This document shows positions 22,039 to 32,529 of a DNA stretch of 64,000 bases, piece after piece. The stretch's first letter is position 1; every line of letters starts with the position of its first letter. The stretch spans positions 1 to 64,000 of the forward strand of contig VKHL01000081.1 in NCBI GenBank assembly GCA_015146655.1, written 5' to 3'. The notes beneath the pieces were generated by a model that saw only the letters and a program-made list of their open reading frames with translations, ran no database searches and was not told where the DNA came from. A program made the translations under genes and the position numbers. This stretch comes from Ochromonas danica (taxonomy: Eukaryota; Sar; Chrysophyceae; Chromulinales; Chromulinaceae).

Positions 22039-22806
22039 ATGTCGATTCCTATGGAACCTTACCACTCTTTGAGTAATGACATGGACGATACTTCTTCCCA
22101 AAGAAATTCCTTACTGAATACTCCTGATGCCTTCCTCCTCTCGAACCCGCTCTCCAACCCATTCATCAGCAGTCTCATGGACATTAAGCCCAGCGCGATC
22201 TTGACTGATGAAGAGAAGAAAGAGTTGAAGCGTCGCCGAAATAGAGAGCGAATGGCCGAAGCCCGCCGGCGGAAGAGAGAGATGCAGCAGATGGCCCAAC
22301 GCATCGAAAACTCGCCCACTCCTCCAACATTGGCCATCGCGATCGCAAACACGGAAGTTCCTGCCCCTTATCAACCGATGGCTTTACTTGACCTTGCGGA
22401 TAGTGCCATGTTTCAGTTAGAGGCTCATTCTGGTTCATCTACCAGCTCCCTCGAGCAGCCGACCAAGACCCCACAGAAGAGAGTGCTGGATGAGGAGAAG
22501 CTGGCTGAGAGACGAAGAAAAAATCGTGAGCGAATGGCTTTGCATCGAAAGAGACTTCGTGAGCAGAAAGCTCAGCAAATGTGCGCTGAGGCAGCTGCCG
22601 CTGCTGCCATACCAGCACCTGCTGCTGCCCCTTCAACAACCACAACTACCAGTCCGCCATCTGAAACGACGACGCCTGCTTCGGAAATCGCTGTTGTTCC
22701 AACCGCATCAGAAGTACATGAGAATTATTTAACGCCTGCGTTGAGCTTGGCATCTGCGAGTGATGCCCAGCTATATTTGGACTCGGCCAGCGATTGTGAC
22801 ACTTAG
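22039..22806 (+). CDS. Protein with two bZIP-like basic regions, putative DNA-binding
   Basis: A single exon of 255 residues from ATG 22039. Two basic blocks of similar design occur: RRRNRERMAEARRRKREMQQ (about residues 63-82) and ERRRKNRERMALHRKRLREQ (about 156-175), each preceded by an acidic DEEK stretch. The spacing N-R-E-R-M-A-x-x-R-x-(K/R) resembles the bZIP contact motif NxxAxxSR, although no leucine heptad of useful length follows either block. Between and after them are Ser/Pro/Ala-rich stretches, with an alanine run near 194 and an acidic C-terminus. It is probably a nuclear regulator; the tandem basic-region design is not a family I can name. Confidence 0.6.
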   Translation: MSIPMEPYHSLSNDMDDTSSQRNSLLNTPDAFLLSNPLSNPFISSLMDIKPSAILTDEEKKELKRRRNRERMAEARRRKREMQQMAQRIENSPTPPTLAIAIANTEVPAPYQPMALLDLADSAMFQLEAHSGSSTSSLEQPTKTPQKRVLDEEKLAERRRKNRERMALHRKRLREQKAQQMCAEAAAAAAIPAPAAAPSTTTTTSPPSETTTPASEIAVVPTASEVHENYLTPALSLASASDAQLYLDSASDCDT

Positions 22807-23107
22807 TTGTTATTGTAAACCTAGGTAGTTTGTGTTTTTTTTCAAATATATGTGATATGTGCGCGTGCTAGTTCCTCTTCATTTCTTCCCGTGCCCACGC
22901 AGTTCTATTTAGTATACATAGGATGATGCTATTAACAATAAAATTCCGGATAACATCATACCAACATGATCTAAGTCTTTATTCCATCGTCTATTCCATG
23001 GAATCTGAGAAACCGCCCACCATCTCTTTTTCAGACCCTTGGGCTAGTCAAGTCATAAAAAACCAGGAGCTACTGTGCCGATTCCAGTGAGAGGCCGTCC
23101 AAATGGG
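22807..23107. other. Intergenic promoter region of the GT34 gene
   Basis: 301 bp with AT-rich sequence after the basic-region gene, including AATAAA near 22939. It then holds TTCCATGGAA at 22994-23003, 105 bp before the GT34 start codon. Nothing else was recognised. Confidence 0.5.
22994..23003. promoter_or_regulatory. TTCCATGGAA palindrome upstream of the GT34 gene
   Basis: Perfect palindrome, with a half-like ATTCCAT 13 bp before it, 105 bp upstream of ATG 23108. Confidence 0.5.
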
Positions 23108-25021
23108 ATGATTTGGACATTGAATGCAGTTGTCGTTTGGCCAGCGTCGCTGCTGTTTCTGTTGAAAACTGTCTTTGGCGATGTCTCTGAACAACTTGTC
23201 AATAATGGTCCCTGTTCATCGCTTTTTAAAAAGTTTTCATTGAACAGCGTCTTGCCTCCAGCTGATCTACTACATGGTCATCATCTACTAGTCCTAACCT
23301 CCGTGACGGAGGACATCCTGGAGGACTATGCCAGCTATTCCCTTTACATCAATTGCAACTATGCCACGAGGCACGGCTATGCATTCTGGGCCTTTCTGGA
23401 GAGCCCTAAGGCAGTGACTGACTTGGAGCTGGATGTAGATTCCAGGTGGAACAAGGTGAAGCTGTTGTTGGAGATAACGTCTGCTACCCTGTCATACTCC
23501 ACGACAACACGAGACAACAATTCCCTTTGGATTGCTTGGGTAGATGCTGATTTGGTGGTTCTCGATCACTCACTGGATCTGTTGACTCTCACTCAGCGGT
23601 ACCAACAAGCAGATCTGATCATGTCACGGGACAAAGCCGATGCTCCCTTTGTGGGAAATACAGGTTTCATTTTGATCCGTGTATCCGATTGGTCGCTATC
23701 TTTCCTTCAGAAATGGTGGAGCAGATATGACCGCCAGCGTTGCTGTGATCAACACGCTCTCACTTGGTTATTGCTCGATGAAGAAGATCGCGATCATACT
23801 GTTTTCTTGCCTGCCACTGAATTAAATAGTGATTTCCCTGTCTGGAAGACGTTTGATAGAGATAACTCCGTGTTGCATTTGGCTGGTGCTTCCTCATTGT
23901 TACGGAGAGAAGTCTTCCGTCATGCTGCCTCTAGCCTCTGCTCTATGGATAACAATAGTGGTGACAGCTTGCCTTTATATGGCAGCGAGAATCAGTTGGG
24001 CATAACCAGAGAGTATCTCAAGGAGCAGGTACGACGTCTGGGGAACGAGCGATTGAGATATCTGGAAGAATGGCACAGAGAATGGCTCGAGTCAGATCGC
24101 AGTCTATCTTCGACCTTACAAGCTCGTCGACGTCTTCTTGCCGCCATGAAGATCGCAGAGGAGGAAGAAAGTGAACGTGACAACGATGTGGAACATAGTT
24201 TACAGAGGAAGTTAGCTGATGTACAGGAGGACATATTCATGACAGTTGTATCTCTTGTTCTATCTCTATTAGACTCTTCCTCTCCTTTATACGATCTCAC
24301 ACCTGTGGTGGAGGTGGTAAGCATGGGTATTGAAGTGAGTCTACTTCATGGTCAGCAAGGTCGATCAGACTCAGCGCTGATAATATTAGGAGAAGTGGAA
24401 AAGGTCATTCAGGTGGTTTTGACTGCTTCACATCTTATGCACAGCCCCGCTGTTGAAGGGCGATTTCTCTATTATGCCTTTAAACATGCTCAGTTGATGG
24501 GTTGGATTGTTGGGAGACAGGATTCCGAGCATTGGCTGGAAAGTGCTGCACAATTGTGGATTACCATGCAACAACGCACTGGCTACACTGGCAGTGATTA
24601 TGTGTCAGCAGAGCCAATGAAAGAGTATATCGATGTGGTTGTTCAGCTAGGCAGTCTTCGCTGTGCCAATAAGAATTGGTTGGCTGGGATTGATGCACTC
24701 GAAGAAGCCATTCGACTTCAACGTCAAACTATTTCCTCTTTCACTATTCTGCATGTAACCACACTCACTGTTGAACATGACGCTAATCGAGATCTGGCAG
24801 AGATGCTGTATAATCTTGGTCTTTGTTACGCTGAGGGCTTTGGACTTAGTCATGAACAAGGACAGAAAGGATTACAAGCCCTGCTCGAAGTGCTTGAATT
24901 GCTCCCTCAAGGAATTAGCAGAGAGAATGCTAGGCTATTGTTGGAGAAATCTGGGTCTGATGTGTTAATGAAGCCTCGTGTCTTAATAACCAAAAAGTTC
25001 AAACGACGGCGGAAAGGTTGA
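23108..25021 (+). CDS. GT34-type Golgi glycosyltransferase with a helical C-terminal extension
   Basis: A single exon of 637 residues. The frame is open from a GTG at 23075, but the first ATG is 23108; it gives a signal anchor at about residues 3-20 (TLNAVVVWPASLLFLLKTVF). Residues about 55-290 have the GT34 (MNN10/xylosyltransferase) outline: YSLYINCNYATRHGYAFW, RWNKVKLLLE, the DXD metal site in LWIAWVDADLVVLD, FVGNTGFILIRVSDWS, and CCDQHALTWLL. These enzymes add galactose, mannose or xylose from nucleotide sugars in the Golgi. The second half is not catalytic: a charged helix (about 300-375) and helical repeats, including MLYNLGLCYAEGFGL that looks Sel1/TPR-like. The extension is unusual for the family. 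The sugar specificity is unknown. Confidence 0.72.
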   Translation: MIWTLNAVVVWPASLLFLLKTVFGDVSEQLVNNGPCSSLFKKFSLNSVLPPADLLHGHHLLVLTSVTEDILEDYASYSLYINCNYATRHGYAFWAFLESPKAVTDLELDVDSRWNKVKLLLEITSATLSYSTTTRDNNSLWIAWVDADLVVLDHSLDLLTLTQRYQQADLIMSRDKADAPFVGNTGFILIRVSDWSLSFLQKWWSRYDRQRCCDQHALTWLLLDEEDRDHTVFLPATELNSDFPVWKTFDRDNSVLHLAGASSLLRREVFRHAASSLCSMDNNSGDSLPLYGSENQLGITREYLKEQVRRLGNERLRYLEEWHREWLESDRSLSSTLQARRRLLAAMKIAEEEESERDNDVEHSLQRKLADVQEDIFMTVVSLVLSLLDSSSPLYDLTPVVEVVSMGIEVSLLHGQQGRSDSALIILGEVEKVIQVVLTASHLMHSPAVEGRFLYYAFKHAQLMGWIVGRQDSEHWLESAAQLWITMQQRTGYTGSDYVSAEPMKEYIDVVVQLGSLRCANKNWLAGIDALEEAIRLQRQTISSFTILHVTTLTVEHDANRDLAEMLYNLGLCYAEGFGLSHEQGQKGLQALLEVLELLPQGISRENARLLLEKSGSDVLMKPRVLITKKFKRRRKG

Positions 25022-25353
25022 GAAATCTCTTGTTGGGATTGTTGGGTCAGATGTGATGGCTGCTTGCTGGTCATGTCCATCTTACCCAACTGACGCATTC
25101 AACCTTTTGTGTTTGAGCTACGAATGCTGTGTTGATGTTTGTTTAACGTGTATGTAATGCAGTGTATGTAGTCTACAAGGCTAATCCTTGTGGACCGTGT
25201 GTCTAATGTTTAAAGATGTCATTGTGGTACACTACAGTTGTGTTGAGGAATTTATGTATTTCCTTATCAATATTGTGTATTTCCTTTATTTTGATTGAGG
25301 ATGTGAATGGGAAATGTTGTCGAATTGCAGAGACAAACTTGGTGGAGAAGTGA
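25022..25353. other. Intergenic gap, nothing recognised
   Basis: 332 bp between the GT34 gene and the WW-domain gene. GT-rich in the middle (about 25120-25200). No motif copy, RNA gene or supported small frame was found. Confidence 0.5.
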
Positions 25354-26094
25354 ATGAGTGATATAGAAGCGTCGATTGAGGAAGGTGGTAGCTCATCAGC
25401 ACCAGAGATAGGTTGGACGCGGTATTTTGACAGCACTCATTCTGCCTATTATTGGTATAACCATTCCACTGGGGAGAGCCAGTGGGATGACTATGACAAC
25501 CACCCCGAGCAAGAGTCTGGAGAAGAGAATGACACTGCGTCTATTGAGATGGTAAATCTTATTCAAGAGCACCAACAGCGAGAGGAGGTCGCAGAGTCTT
25601 CCATGGAGGAAGAGGACTTGTCTCCAATGGACTCTGATACGCGTGCCTATTGTATCTTTATCTGGATTAATATCGTGTTAGTGGAAGGACCACTCTGCGT
25701 ATTAGAAGGGATTGTGAGAGCCGTGGTCCTCTCTGTCGTGGCCCTTCTGGTGGCTGTGATGGCCTCATGTCGACTTCTGCCTCGCAGCCGTGCATGGAAA
25801 ATTGAAGTCACCATAGCCAAAGACATCTTATTGACAATAGCCGCGGCAACCACTCTATTAATTCCTGGTTCTATTATATTTATCTATCGAAAGATGAGTT
25901 TTCAGACGAGCTGGTCCCTTTGCCCCTTGCCCACTTTCCTCGGAGCCGTTGACTGCAGACGCTTCTCCACAGTGACTGTCTTCGGTGCTGGGAGCAGCGC
26001 TAAAGAAGCAGCAAGGCCAAGTTTAGATGGGATGCAAGACGCAACCTTCTGTTATCCTGCCCAACTTCTTCACACTCTGCGCAATCTTGGTTGA
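25354..26094 (+). CDS. WW-domain protein with two transmembrane segments
   Basis: A 246-residue frame from ATG 25354. Residues about 20-48 form a WW domain: GWTRYFDSTHSAYYWYNHST then GESQWDD, with the first W, the YYWYN strand and the second W in place. WW domains bind proline-rich ligands. Two hydrophobic stretches follow at about 97-137 (FIWINIVLVEGPLCVLEG then VVLSVVALLVAVMAS) and 155-178 (ILLTIAAATTLLIPGSIIFI). The last 65 residues have a less convincing composition and another frame there (DEFSDELVPLPLAHFPRSR) looks equally good, so the 3' end may be spliced or end earlier. It converges on the next gene 45 bp away. Confidence 0.6.
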   Translation: MSDIEASIEEGGSSSAPEIGWTRYFDSTHSAYYWYNHSTGESQWDDYDNHPEQESGEENDTASIEMVNLIQEHQQREEVAESSMEEEDLSPMDSDTRAYCIFIWINIVLVEGPLCVLEGIVRAVVLSVVALLVAVMASCRLLPRSRAWKIEVTIAKDILLTIAAATTLLIPGSIIFIYRKMSFQTSWSLCPLPTFLGAVDCRRFSTVTVFGAGSSAKEAARPSLDGMQDATFCYPAQLLHTLRNLG

Positions 26095-26138
26095 GAGTCG
26101 CTGACGATCAGTTACTGTCGAGCAAGCAGTTTGAGCTT

Positions 26139-26877
26139 TCATGCATCATCCCAAGCATCCTTTAGGGGCTCCTCTTCTGCAACCTTCGTAGCGACAGGTA
26201 TAGCAGAGCTTCGTTTCGGAGACATCGAAGACCCCTTGGACAGGTTTATGCCCAGCACTGCCCCAATGAGGCGATTGGCAACTCGTGAGTCTCTCTCCGG
26301 CTTCAACTGGCTGTGCAAGTCACGGATGGCTACAAAGTAATTAATGTATGAGCTGGCATTAATATTGAATTATTGAGCTTGTCAAGTTAAACTCACCTAG
26401 CAAAAATGATTTGTTGCAATGCGAAGTGGAGGCGAGAGGTTGAGGCTTGAACTTGCTCGTCGTCGAGATTGCCAGCGCACGATTAGCAGTGGATTCATTG
26501 ATGAACACCAAGCAGCAATCATTTCCCATCCATTGGACCAATGCTCCCATGCGCACGTAGGGTTGTGTTTCGCGCATTCGTCCCGCTTCGCTCATGTCTG
26601 CGGGCAGATCAGAGAGAACTAAGCAGCACGCAGCAAGACGGTCATCATCGATTACTGTACGAAATTCATCATCATCAGTAGTCCTTCGGCTGGAGGTATT
26701 CACTAAAGGATCTGTAGCAGATTCAAATGTGTTGATCGATGGAGGGGCAGATTTCGTCTGCTGACGACGATCATTTTCTTCTCTTTCCCTCTTCTCATTG
26801 AGCTCCCTTCTACCAGGAGGAACATATACCTGATAGGTAGGCTTCGGTGAAATACGCTTCCCTTCTTTCTCTTCCAT
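26139..26877 (-). CDS. R3HCC1-like protein with an RRM-type C-terminal domain
   Basis: Two exons on the minus strand (26877-26397, 26329-26139) give 223 residues. The donor GTGAGT and the acceptor TTTGTAG are good, and the phase closes. The N-terminus has VYVPPGRR, the short motif seen in R3HCC1/R3HCC1L proteins (PxYVPxxRR). Residues about 80-150 (CCLVLSDLPADMSEAGRMRE, GALVQWMGNDCCLVFINEST) fit the degenerate RRM of that family. Exon 2 adds ANRLIGAVLGINLSKGS and an acidic KDAWDDA end. The family is linked to exon-junction-type RNA complexes in animals; the role here is inferred. It is divergent from TAF8 with 113 bp between start codons. A plus-strand frame over exon 2 is a shadow. Confidence 0.65.
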
Positions 26878-26990
26878 TCTTTCCCCAAATCAACTGCTCG
26901 TGTTGGACTCCGACAGAAAGCGGGTGGCAAAAGTCGTATTTTGCGGTTTATAAGCCACATTTGTGGGCTTTCCCCGCGTTTCGTCCAATC

Positions 26991-27715
26991 ATGGCCAATT
27001 TCGTCACACGATTTCATCACCTCAGTTGTGACGATCAAGAAATGGACAATGCATATGCGAAAGAAATTTCTAAGCAAGCGATAGCAAGGGCTGGAGCAGC
27101 TTTGGGTATTAAAAGTTGTGATCAAACTGCTGTGGATGCTCTCGCGGATGTTCTCCGGAATTACATCATGACCATCGGCCTCTCTGCGCGCAATCACGCT
27201 GAAGCAGGTCATCGATGTTGTCCTGGAATACATGATATCTTGACCGTCTTAGAGCAGATGGTGAGTGTTCTTACCCTTGTTCTGCTGGGATAATGTGCTA
27301 ATCTGAGCTGGTCTGTGTGATCTCTATACAATAGCGTCCTTATAGTGTTCACTGGAAAGATTTGAAAGCTTTTGCCCTTGATGATGACCTTCCTGTTGGA
27401 GAAGATAACGAGCGTGCTGAGAAGTGGTGTCAGCCTTTCCTCTTCGAAGTCCCTTCTTTCCCCGTGGAGGCGACACCCAGCGACAGCGCGGAGAGTAGCT
27501 TGCTGGCTGAAGTGACCACTGCGGCAAGAGATCCCTTTGTCCCTTCTCATTTGCCAGCATATCCTCCCTCGTATACTTACAGGCGGATAGTGTCGAAAAA
27601 GAGAAGTTTGGAGGCTCCCACACGTGAGCCGGATCGAGAGAAGAGGATCGCCGTGGCGAAGAGTGCAAGACAAAGTTTAGCGAAGCTTGAAGATGCGGTA
27701 GATAATGTGGAGTAA
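26991..27715 (+). CDS. TAF8: TFIID subunit TAF8 (histone-fold protein)
   Basis: Exons 26991-27260 and 27335-27715 give 216 residues. Residues about 22-90 form a bromodomain-associated histone fold: YAKEISKQAIARAGAALGIK, AVDALADVLRNYIMTIGLSA, then GIHDILTVLEQM. Near residue 155 comes FVPSHLPAYPPSYTYRR, matching the TAF8 signature (IPxHxPxFPxxHTY) that follows the histone fold. TAF8 pairs with TAF10 in TFIID and takes part in pre-initiation complex assembly. The protein is shorter than animal TAF8 (about 310 residues), mainly through a reduced tail. SPT3/BTP-type proteins are the main alternative, but they lack the FVP...YTY segment. Confidence 0.8.
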
Positions 27716-27792
27716 ATCATTGCTTCACTTTTCAGAATGGTGTTCGTAGCACTCGTCCTTCTTTCAAGGGTAGATTAGAATGATGGATCCTT

Positions 27793-28080
27793 TTATTGGA
27801 GGCGGTCTTTAGGCGGCCCATTCTTGGGGGTTGAGATCATGGCTGACAATATTTTCTCCAGCAGAGTTGCTGGCGTGCTAGAGTATTGCTGTTGGTGGAC
27901 ATTCTCCTGCTCAATGCTGACAGAATAAACCCTCGAGCGACTGACTAAGCTAGACCTGCATTTGATTGTCGAATATGCATGTGTATTGCATTGCTCGATT
28001 GTACCAATTAATTTCAACTCCCCACACACACCCTCGCAACACAATAATATCTCACTTGACAACCATTTGAAGCATTTCAT
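27793..28080 (-). CDS. Possible small protein, weak support
   Basis: A 95-residue minus frame from a true ATG (28080), 67 bp from the divergent start at 28148 as in other head-to-head pairs here. An internal GTGAGA donor near 28056 and an AG acceptor near 27945 could shorten it to about 63 residues in the same frame. The C-terminal part (HQQQYSSTPATLLEKILSAM) could be helical. No domain was recognised; a shadow frame remains possible. Confidence 0.3.
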   Translation of the reverse strand: MKCFKWLSSEILLCCEGVCGELKLIGTIEQCNTHAYSTIKCRSSLVSRSRVYSVSIEQENVHQQQYSSTPATLLEKILSAMISTPKNGPPKDRLQ

Positions 28081-28147
28081 TTAACGTTATCCAGATTACG
28101 CGGTTTCTCGTACTGGTGGCAGCTTGAGGTGGTTGTTCTGTTAGAGT

Positions 28148-31100
28148 ATGAGCAGCAGTCTCTTGACCTCTCTAACACGTAGCCACATCATCTCTCCAAA
28201 TGAGGCAGTGCGGCTGCTTGATCAGGTGAGCTGTTTGACCTTTCCTCGCACCTATCTGACCAGTGCTATGCTAACCAACTATCACCCACTCCAGCTGACG
28301 GCTCTCTCTTCAGATGAAACAGCAAAGTTGATAACCGTCCATCGACATGCGGTTTCTGTTCTTCTGGAGAGACTATTGGTGGACTGCAGGCTAGCCATAG
28401 ACGGAGAAATGGAGGAGGAAAAAGTAAGTGTTATCTCTCATCCATATGTTATGAAACCAGGATTATTGACGTGAGATGGTGGATAGCATGTGACCTTTAC
28501 ACTCATGACACTAGCCAGTGCTCCACTCACTGACTGTGCCAAGGCGTGGCTAAGGCATGCGATAGGGCCAGACCTTGTGCGCTCTTTGAAGCATATTCTT
28601 GCAGTCTATTCCAAGGTTAGTAAGCATTGCCATTACATATGCTTCTTTGAGTCTTTCTCTCATAACCGAGAACTTCGTTTCCAATCACAGAATCAACATG
28701 CTTATCTTGTAGAAGGATTTGCATTTTGTCAAGCCATCCTATTAGAAGTTGCTGAAGAAGGCCATTGCCAAGGAGGTTATGGTAGTAGATGGGAAGTGCT
28801 AGAACAGATCCAGCGAATGTTATTTGAAGTCGAAGGTCTGGGTGTGGTCCCCATGGCATTGCGATGTGTTGACATTGTCTGTCTGTTGGAGTCCACTGCC
28901 TCTAGAAAGACTTCCTCTGCTTATTACTCACTTGTCATGGCTTCACAGAAGGAGTTAGGTTGGTTACATGTTCTCTTAGAGCTCCTCACACACTTAGTTG
29001 ATGAAATAGAGGTTGGTACGGAGAGTATAGTCTCTGATCGATTCATCTACTGGATTGATGGGCTTTCTCAGACTAACTGTCAACTCTGTCGGCCATGGCT
29101 GCATCCGACTATTCTACCTAGGTGAGATCTCATGTTCACTCTTCAATATCATAATTAACTCATCGGTCTTGTCTCTGCAGACTGTCAGATCTACTCATGG
29201 CCCACAAACAAAGAAGCAATCTTACAGAGCTATTGTGTAGATTACTACCCATGGGCATAAAGAGAGGGTCGGACAGAGCAAACCTTCTCTTTCAGTCTTC
29301 TTTCGCTGAAGATTCTCTTATCTTCGCGCTGTGCTTGATTGAAAAGGCTATTACAAGCAAATGCATGGAGTGGATTGTCGTTGATAAATGGCTTCATGTT
29401 GCATTGCCTTGCTTGCCGCCAATCTCTTTGCTCTATTTGATGAAGATTGTGGCGCAAGTTGAAGAAGAGGATGTCCGGCAGAGTCTAGAGTGTCGCATTT
29501 ACCGCGACTTCACCGGTCGTTTGAAGGCATTAGCACTATCTCACAAACAGTCTCCCAACCTGCAGATCGATTTGATTCCTTTCAATGATAAAGTGTCTAA
29601 TGAAGAGATCAAGCCATTGGATAATGAGAATGATATCTTCCCTCTTCCTGCTATAGCACGGCGTTTTGCTGACTGGCAAGAGAATGTTGAAGAATTACAT
29701 CTTGCAGTCAATTTGTGGACAAGATTGCTGGATTATACAGTTCGACGCAAAGCAGGCCAATGGTTTATGCAAGCCAGTTGGATAGTGAGGCGGCAACAAC
29801 AACAACAGCAACCAGTGCGTTCCACTTCTTCCTCTAGAGAGATTATACAGCGTACAGTTTGGTGGAAACGTCCTCCTCCTTCATTAGAAGACTTTAAAGG
29901 ATTTTCAAAGGATAAAGATGGATTAGAAGTATCAGATACCTTACAACTTGGATGGGAACGAGTTTTATCTCTCATGGCTTTTGTTCCAATTGCTTTGAAG
30001 TCTCTCAATGAAGATGAGAGTAAACAACAAAGAGAACTTCGCTGTCTTCTACAAGCATCACGTCTATTGAGTCAAGCATCAATGCTGAGGTAAGAGTTGA
30101 TATCAATAGCTTTGCTTTCTCGTTGCACTCATTTCAATTTCTTCAATTAGATTATCCCTGCGTCACCTCTCTCACAAATCTATCAGTTGTTATACTCAAC
30201 AAGTCACTGTGTTACAAGATGTTATGGTGAACTGGAGTGATAAACTTCCATGGCGATTCTGGCTTGATGCAGGTCATGGGTTGCTTTCAATCAATAGAGA
30301 ATACGTCTTCTCTCAAGCTGGCATGGCAGTGGTGCTGGAATGCATCTACTTGCTTACACGAACAGATAGATTAGGTAAATGTGATGGTGTGGAAATGACA
30401 ACACAGCAGACTTCTGCATATGATGAAGTGTGTCAGAGTATGATGGAAGTTCCTCTGTTAGATATCCCTGTCAACAATCTCTCTTCTGATAGTGAACAGC
30501 AACGAACAAAAGACCTTGTCCTATTATTACTTACCTTAACAACAGAGCTCTTTGGGGAGAATCACCAACGCCTAAGACAAATGCATGGTGATCAATGGGC
30601 ATCATCCATGAGGTCAAAGGAGGGAGAGGAAGAAGGAGAGAATATCTTCAAAACACTTTGTGATTGTTTGAAAGTCCCTCATTTCAAAATATGGGGGAAG
30701 ATGTTATCATTTGATGAAGTAAAGATGCTCTCTGTGGTATTGCTCAGTCTGTTGAAATCTGTTCTCTTGACTCCTTCCCTCTTTCACCTGACCTTGACTG
30801 ATGTTGCTGCTGTTCTACATGAACGATCCAAAGCCTTCCCTCTTCCCACATTTAGAAGTGAAGATGAAGCTGTCTATGTTATTTTTATTGCCATTCAAAG
30901 CTTTATCGAGAAGACTCAAGATGGAATAGTGGCATTGGCCATATTAAATGTCTTGCATACACTCAAATCCAATTCACCCAGTCTACTGGCCAAGCGCTTC
31001 TGTGCGGTGGTATGGCAATGTAACAAATCGTTATGGACAGAGCATTTGGATATCGTCCAACCAGTGTTTGATGTAATAGAGATGGAGGAAAGCAAACAAG

Positions 31101-32254
31101 AAGCTACAGTGTTTGGATGTCATCCTTGTATTCCTATTGTCAATTCTCTTCTTTTCCGAACACCTTCAACAAACTTCTCCGAGGAGATTCATAGTTGGAT
31201 TATCAACGATAAGAATAGTTTAGAAAACTTGCATATTTTCAATCGATGCTTTTCCGGGATAAATGAAGTGAGCAGTGAGTCTATTACAAGAAGAATGTGG
31301 GCATTCTATTGGCTTAGCGAAGCACCTATGGAGAGAATTCTAGGTCACACCTTTTTTATCAAAGAGATGATTCGATCTCTTCTTGCTGAGGCAACAATAA
31401 GCTATGAAGGAAGAAAGGTGAATAGTCCAAATAAGAAAAGCAGACCAAATCGCCCTTCTCACAAAACAGATTATCCTAGCAAGCATGGGGGGTCATCACC
31501 AATTCGTCCTTCTATCTTCCCTGCCTTCACTAAAGGCGGTCTGCCAATGTTCGTGGAGTTGGCACTAACTCCCTTGCCTACATTACTACTCCTGGCACCG
31601 TTAGAAGATAAATCAATGGATGTGGCGGAAGATAATGAATCAGAAGATGTTGAAGATGGTCCCTACATCCACCTCATGCAAGTAGCCATGCTTGTCATCT
31701 GGACGACTGTTCAACTACAAGACGATCTCATCATTCAGTTCCTGTGTTGTCATCATGCAGGTCTATTGTCCATAGTCGTGCAAATGCTGTTCTCTTTGTC
31801 TAGTGTGATGGAGGCCAAGATCGACAGAGTGCTTGCTTGGCGATCTGATGCAAGCCATGCTGATGAGCTAAAACGACTGGGCGAGACTATAGACCACTTC
31901 GCCTCATTTCTACACTGGATGAGTGCGGTAGGTGTGGCTGTGGGAAAGTTGCAGCAATCACTCACTTCTTTGGTTCCGGGATATCTGCTGTCCAGCCAGC
32001 CTGTGACATGGTCGAGTCTTGGGAAAAAGCTGCGATTGTCTACAAATCGTCTACAAAAAGTAATGGCTGATTTGTCTTCATTAGCTGATCGGTATGACCT
32101 AGTGTTTGATATGAGCATGGTGAATCATCGCTATGAGTCTATTGCAACTTCTTCCAATCTTTCTGATGTCTTGATGAGTCCGGTACGATCTTATTTATCG
32201 TCTTTACGCTTGGATACTTTGAAAGAAATTGAAGCGCATGTTGTTGAAGACTAA
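28148..32254 (+). CDS. Large alpha-helical protein, unrecognised
   Basis: Six exons (28148-28225, 28295-28423, 28487-28615, 28691-29121, 29181-30089, 30151-32254) with consistent phases give 1259 residues. The whole protein reads as amphipathic helices with few charged linkers, as in HEAT or armadillo-like scaffolds: LLELLTHLVDEIEVG, LIFALCLIEKAITSKCMEW, LVLLLLTLTTELFGEN, MLSVVLLSLLKSVLLTP. A basic disordered linker near residue 980 (NSPNKKSRPNRPSHKTDY) precedes a last helical block (LQDDLIIQFLCCHHAGLLSI, FASFLHWMSAVGVAVGKLQQ). There is no membrane signal. Size and helical solenoid character recall FANCI-type or other solenoid scaffolds, but no signature was convincing, so no function is given. 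Confidence 0.65.
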
Positions 32255-32360
32255 TCAATATCATCTATGTTATGTTAGTTTGTGTTTTCTGGTCTATAGT
32301 GTATATATTCTGTAATATGAAGATTGTATTTGTTTTATTTGGTTTGTATCAGCACTAGAT

Positions 32361-32370
32361 TTCCATGGAA
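32361..32370. promoter_or_regulatory. TTCCATGGAA palindrome upstream of the multipass membrane protein
   Basis: Perfect palindrome 160 bp before ATG 32530. Its central ATG opens a frame continuous with the next gene, but the palindrome is promoter-located elsewhere in the window, so this ATG is probably not the start. Confidence 0.45.
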
Positions 32371-32529
32371 TCGTGTGGATTCCAGCTTGAATCTCTCCAC
32401 AACTCTGTGCGTGAGTTGCAGAGAGTTAACTTAATAAGGAGGTCTGGCAAGGGGAAATTGCCTGTCGGTCGCTTGCTTGACGCCAAAGCCAAGCAGTTCA
32501 CGACAAGATCAAGACCATTGGTTCTATCC

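Noticed and set aside
26131-26340. Plus-strand frame rich in Ser, in frame with the WW gene across one TGA, suggesting stop read-through
   Set aside because: The opposite strand encodes a well-spliced exon of the R3HCC1-like gene over the same bases, so the plus frame is a shadow.
32365-32529. Upstream ATG as the start of the multipass protein
   Set aside because: This ATG is the centre of a TTCCATGGAA palindrome that is promoter-located at five other genes; ATG 32530 is preferred, though the longer form is not excluded.
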